Assembly: GCF_029439455.1 (NCBI RefSeq)
Contig: NZ_JAQFVG010000366.1
Location: forward strand, 4,084 to 37,813
Source of the DNA: Caballeronia sp. BR00000012568055
GTDB lineage: Bacteria > Pseudomonadota > Gammaproteobacteria > Burkholderiales > Burkholderiaceae
DNA length: 33,730 nt
Direction: 5' to 3'
The translations under genes and the position numbers were made by a program. A model generated the notes under the pieces. It did no database searches. It saw only the letters and a program-made list of their open reading frames with translations, and was not told the origin of the DNA. Below, in pieces: positions 31,627-33,730 of this stretch (positions are counted from its first letter, which is position 1; each line of letters begins with the position of its first letter).

Positions 31627-32208
31627 TCAGCGCGCGATTGGCTGAGCGATTTGCATCGCCGAGGCGCGCACGAACTTGCCCGCGCCCAGATGGTGGATGG
31701 TGTGCAGCGGCGTGTTCGAATCGTCCACGGTCCAGTGGCCGTTGGAGAAGATGCGCGGATCGGCGGCGGCGGAAACGACTTCGGCGAAACAGGTGTCGTA
31801 GGCGTCTTCCGTGTGCGGCTCGCTGATCAGACGGCATTCCATCCACGCCGCGCAGTTTGTTTCGATCAGCGGCAGGCCGAGCACGGGGCCGGCGATGGTA
31901 TCGATTCCGAAATGCTCAAACTTGTCGATATCGCGGCCAGAGGTCGTGCCGACGGCATAGGCCAGATCGATCATCCCCGCGCCGGGCACGATCAGGCCGA
32001 ACGTGCCACTCGCGGCGGCGAGTTCGCGCGTGAACGTGCTCTTGTCGATCACGACCGCGATACGCGGCGGCGTGAATTCGACCGGCATCGACCAGGCTGC
32101 GGCCATGACGTTGCGACGGTTTCCGTGCGACGTGGTGATCAGAACGGTCGGTCCGTGGTTGATGAGTCGGCTGGCGTGGGAAAGGTCTACGGGGTGGAAG
32201 TGGGACAT
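31627..32208 (-). CDS. flavin reductase-family FMN-binding protein
   Basis: A 193-residue split-barrel flavoprotein of the flavin reductase/DIM6-NTAB group. The opening MSHFHPVDLSHASRLINHGP and the segments HGNRRNVMAAAWSMP, RIAVVIDKSTFTRELAAASG and a C-terminal HHLGAGKFVRA are typical. It would use NAD(P)H to reduce FMN or bind FMN for another enzyme. The ATG at 32208 fits the family start but has no good ribosome binding site. The same frame continues upstream to 32478 through unrelated sequence that looks like a decayed DUF4434 gene. The usual upstream region of this gene may thus have been replaced, which could affect its expression. Confidence 0.88.
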   Translation of the reverse strand: MSHFHPVDLSHASRLINHGPTVLITTSHGNRRNVMAAAWSMPVEFTPPRIAVVIDKSTFTRELAAASGTFGLIVPGAGMIDLAYAVGTTSGRDIDKFEHFGIDTIAGPVLGLPLIETNCAAWMECRLISEPHTEDAYDTCFAEVVSAAADPRIFSNGHWTVDDSNTPLHTIHHLGAGKFVRASAMQIAQPIAR

Positions 32209-32274
32209 GGTTGTGAGGGAGTTCGAAAAGCCGAAATTTAGCACTGACTGTCTGATTAAGCCGTCACCGCGCTG

Positions 32275-32627
32275 GACGAGGACATAAGTCCACAGCGAAG
32301 TCCAGTTCGCCGGGCTTTGACCGGCATTTACGTTGAAGTAAAGCGAAATCATCACCGCCAGATTATTGGCGTGCGTATGCAGGTAACCAACGACATCGCT
32401 GTAGTAATTCGCAAGCGCGACGCGGTTGTTGCCACAGGCGAAGTTCGTGTTCACTTCTTGGTAAATACCAGCCATCAATGATTTGATAATAGTTCCAATA
32501 TCGCTTCTTTGACGACCGGCGTGCTGGCAACGGCGTGCAATGGTGCTGTTAAGCCTAAAACTAAAAGAGTCAGTACCAAGAGTGTCTTGAATAAGATTTT
32601 GTGGAAGATATTAATGCCTTCTATCAT
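32275..32627 (-). pseudogene. decayed and truncated DUF4434-type gene
   Basis: Reading leftward, an ATG at 32627 opens a 50-codon frame with a clear signal peptide (FKTLLVLTLLVLGLTAPLHA) that stops at 32475. In another frame the same DNA reads RYWNYYQIIDGWYLP, which resembles the RQYGSYSELID end of the plus-strand DUF4434-type protein at 32932. A third frame continues with EVNTNFACGNNRVALANYYS and then VMISLYFNVNAGQSPANW, the expected next part of this family. Two frame changes, an apparent loss of much of the N-terminal domain and loss of the C-terminal part mark it as a relic. Family similarity is from recollection of DUF4434 sequences and needs a search. Confidence 0.6.
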
Positions 32628-32931
32628 TTACTCCGTTCAAGTCATTGCCCGATGGCATTGGAAACGCGATTACAAGCACGCTATCGGCTCACCGAAGCCC
32701 ATTGTAATCGAATAATTATCGAATAAAAGTCCTGATTCACCTATTCGTGATTATTGTCCAGAAAATCATGAATCTCGCTCCGATTGATCTTCTTGGGAGA
32801 TTATTATTAAATCGGATCGTTAAGCTATCAAGTTCCGGGCAATTACCCCGAAACATCTGTACGCCGTCGATTAATCGAGAAATTATTGCGTTGCAGGTCC
32901 GCTGTTTATCACTTCAACGTGTCTCAAAACA
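32628..32931. other. AT-rich intergenic region between the DUF4434 relic and intact gene
   Basis: No convincing gene is seen in 304 bp. The stretch is clearly lower in GC than the rest. It has a tandem ATCGAATAA pair (about 32707-32726), a TTCACctattCGTGA inverted repeat and a TTCCGGG/CCCCGAA imperfect stem. It probably carries the promoter of the gene at 32932. Two short plus-strand ORFs in it lack ribosome binding sites and protein-like composition. Confidence 0.5.
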
Positions 32932-33730
32932 ATGAAAAACTCACTGTTTCAATCCTTTGCGATTAATACCGCTCCAGTGCGCAATAAAAGCTGCTGGCTA
33001 ACCATGCTTTTACTCGCTTTGACATTAACAGCGTGCGGCGGCGGTTCATCGTCAACCAACCCATCTGACGGCGCAACCGCCTCGAACGAGGCTGTCAGCA
33101 TCGACACGGGAGCGTCATCTCCAGCCGAACCGGCGGTCTCGCCCGAATCCGCCTCTTCGGCAGAAGCTGCATCGTCGGTCGAACCGGCGTCCTCGCCCGA
33201 CCCCGCCTCTTCCGCCCAACCTGCATCGTCGGTCGAACCCGCTTCTTCGGCTGGTACGGCATCGGAAGCGGTGCCGGCGTCCTCGCCTGATCCGGCGTCT
33301 TCGGTTGTGCCGCCCGCCAAGCGAGTGCCGATCGTTACCTCGGCGCTTCTTTACGTTGCGCCAGGATCGTCAGCCGTCGATTGGAGTCCGGCCGCCTGGG
33401 ACGCCACCATCGCAACGGCAAAACAATCTGGATTCACCTCGATTACGCTGCCCGCTGCCGTCAGACGTCTCGAAGATGGATCGACCGTCGCGTATTACCC
33501 GTCAACGGTTCCCGGCACAACAACGGGCGGTTACAAAGATATTTTGGGGACGCTGATGCCGATCTTGAAGAAACACAACATGCACATTCGCATCGGACTG
33601 TTCCTTGATTTGGTATGGGGCAACCAGTGGTATATCGAGTGCACACCGGCCGCAGACGATGCACGCTTGACCAAGGCAATCGCCGACGACATCTGGCGTC
33701 AGTACGGGAGTTATTCGGAGTTGATCGACG
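32932..33730 (+). CDS. DUF4434-type lipoprotein, 3-prime end beyond window
   Basis: An open frame of 266 codons running off the window end. The lipoprotein signal has a hydrophobic stretch and lipobox LTAC (Cys35) followed by GGGSS. Residues about 41-130 form a low-complexity linker of repeated A-S-S-x-x-P units. From about 132 a globular domain begins (VPIVTSALLYVAPGSSAVDW), with TAKQSGFTSITLPAAVRRLE, VAYYPSTVPGTT, MHIRIGLFLDLVWG and DDIWRQYGSYSELID. This agrees with the DUF4434 family, TIM-barrel-like and related to glycoside hydrolases. A role in processing an extracellular polysaccharide is possible but unproven. The start is uncertain: no good ribosome binding site. ATG at 33004 is an alternative. 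Confidence 0.75.
   Translation, partial: MKNSLFQSFAINTAPVRNKSCWLTMLLLALTLTACGGGSSSTNPSDGATASNEAVSIDTGASSPAEPAVSPESASSAEAASSVEPASSPDPASSAQPASSVEPASSAGTASEAVPASSPDPASSVVPPAKRVPIVTSALLYVAPGSSAVDWSPAAWDATIATAKQSGFTSITLPAAVRRLEDGSTVAYYPSTVPGTTTGGYKDILGTLMPILKKHNMHIRIGLFLDLVWGNQWYIECTPAADDARLTKAIADDIWRQYGSYSELID
33112..33312 (+). repeat. degenerate tandem repeat encoding an Ala-Ser-Pro linker
   Basis: Units such as GTCGAACCGGCGTCCTCG and TCGCCCGACCCCGCCTCTTC recur with variations, encoding ASSVEP and ASSPDP blocks between the lipid anchor and the globular domain. Such repeats can change length by slippage or recombination. Confidence 0.6.

Noticed and set aside
32949..33320. 123-codon minus-strand ORF rich in Ala, Gly, Ser and Asp
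   Set aside because: It is the reverse of the repeat linker of the plus-strand lipoprotein gene, and its regularity comes from those repeats.
1..33730. tRNA, rRNA, CRISPR, insertion sequence, integrase or attachment site
   Set aside because: None of the characteristic repeats, transposase motifs or conserved RNA segments were seen by reading; a covariance-model search would be decisive.

Overview
The window looks like chromosomal DNA of a Burkholderiaceae bacterium (Burkholderia/Paraburkholderia/Caballeronia type). Reasons: high GC with strong third-position GC bias, dense short-spaced operons, and protein families typical of that group. The genus is inferred, not proven. No rRNA, tRNA, CRISPR array or insertion sequence was seen.

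Left part (1 to 13.4 kb), ordinary accessory and housekeeping genes. In order: a TetR-type palindrome at the left edge; a small membrane protein; a YiiX-like papain-fold hydrolase; a GAF-GGDEF diguanylate cyclase; small proteins; YjdM; a secreted basic peptide; a lipoprotein coupled to a PBP7-type endopeptidase (pbpG); an MFS exporter with a LysR regulator; then a redox block. The redox block has Ohr, an 83-aa periplasmic protein, a periplasmic thioredoxin-like protein and an OmpR/EnvZ-type two-component system. Two copies of one operator-like motif (TGTATCG, then GATACAC and GATACAAA) lie at 8290-8325 and 8961-8997. They tie the two-component system to the thioredoxin gene and to the 83-aa/ohr operon. 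An ackA-pta pair follows.

Central part (13.5 to 29.9 kb), a divergent aryl-polyene-like lipid biosynthesis cluster. A leftward arm encodes an acyl carrier protein, ketoreductase, halogenase-like flavoprotein, MipA/OmpV outer-membrane protein, PlsC-type acyltransferase and family-2 glycosyltransferase. A rightward arm encodes a COG4648 membrane protein, an AMP ligase fused to a hotdog dehydratase, an LpxL-type acyltransferase, a LolA-like carrier, an MMPL exporter, a NodB-type deacetylase, a methyltransferase, a ketosynthase, a chain-length-factor-like half ketosynthase and a second dehydratase. A UbiE-like methyltransferase converges on its end. Together these could activate an aryl acid, extend it to a polyene on the ACP, modify it, attach it to a lipid or sugar and move it to the outer membrane. 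Several classical aryl-polyene parts are absent: second ACP, second full ketosynthase, thioesterase and ammonia lyase. The two arms are separated by a 443-bp region with a promoter candidate and a terminator-like hairpin in the leader of the rightward arm, a possible attenuator.

Right part (30 to 33.7 kb). LysE exporter, an unknown membrane protein and a flavin reductase, followed by an AT-richer stretch. That stretch carries a decayed DUF4434-type gene on the minus strand and, about 300 bp away and divergent, an apparently intact DUF4434-type lipoprotein gene that runs off the window end.
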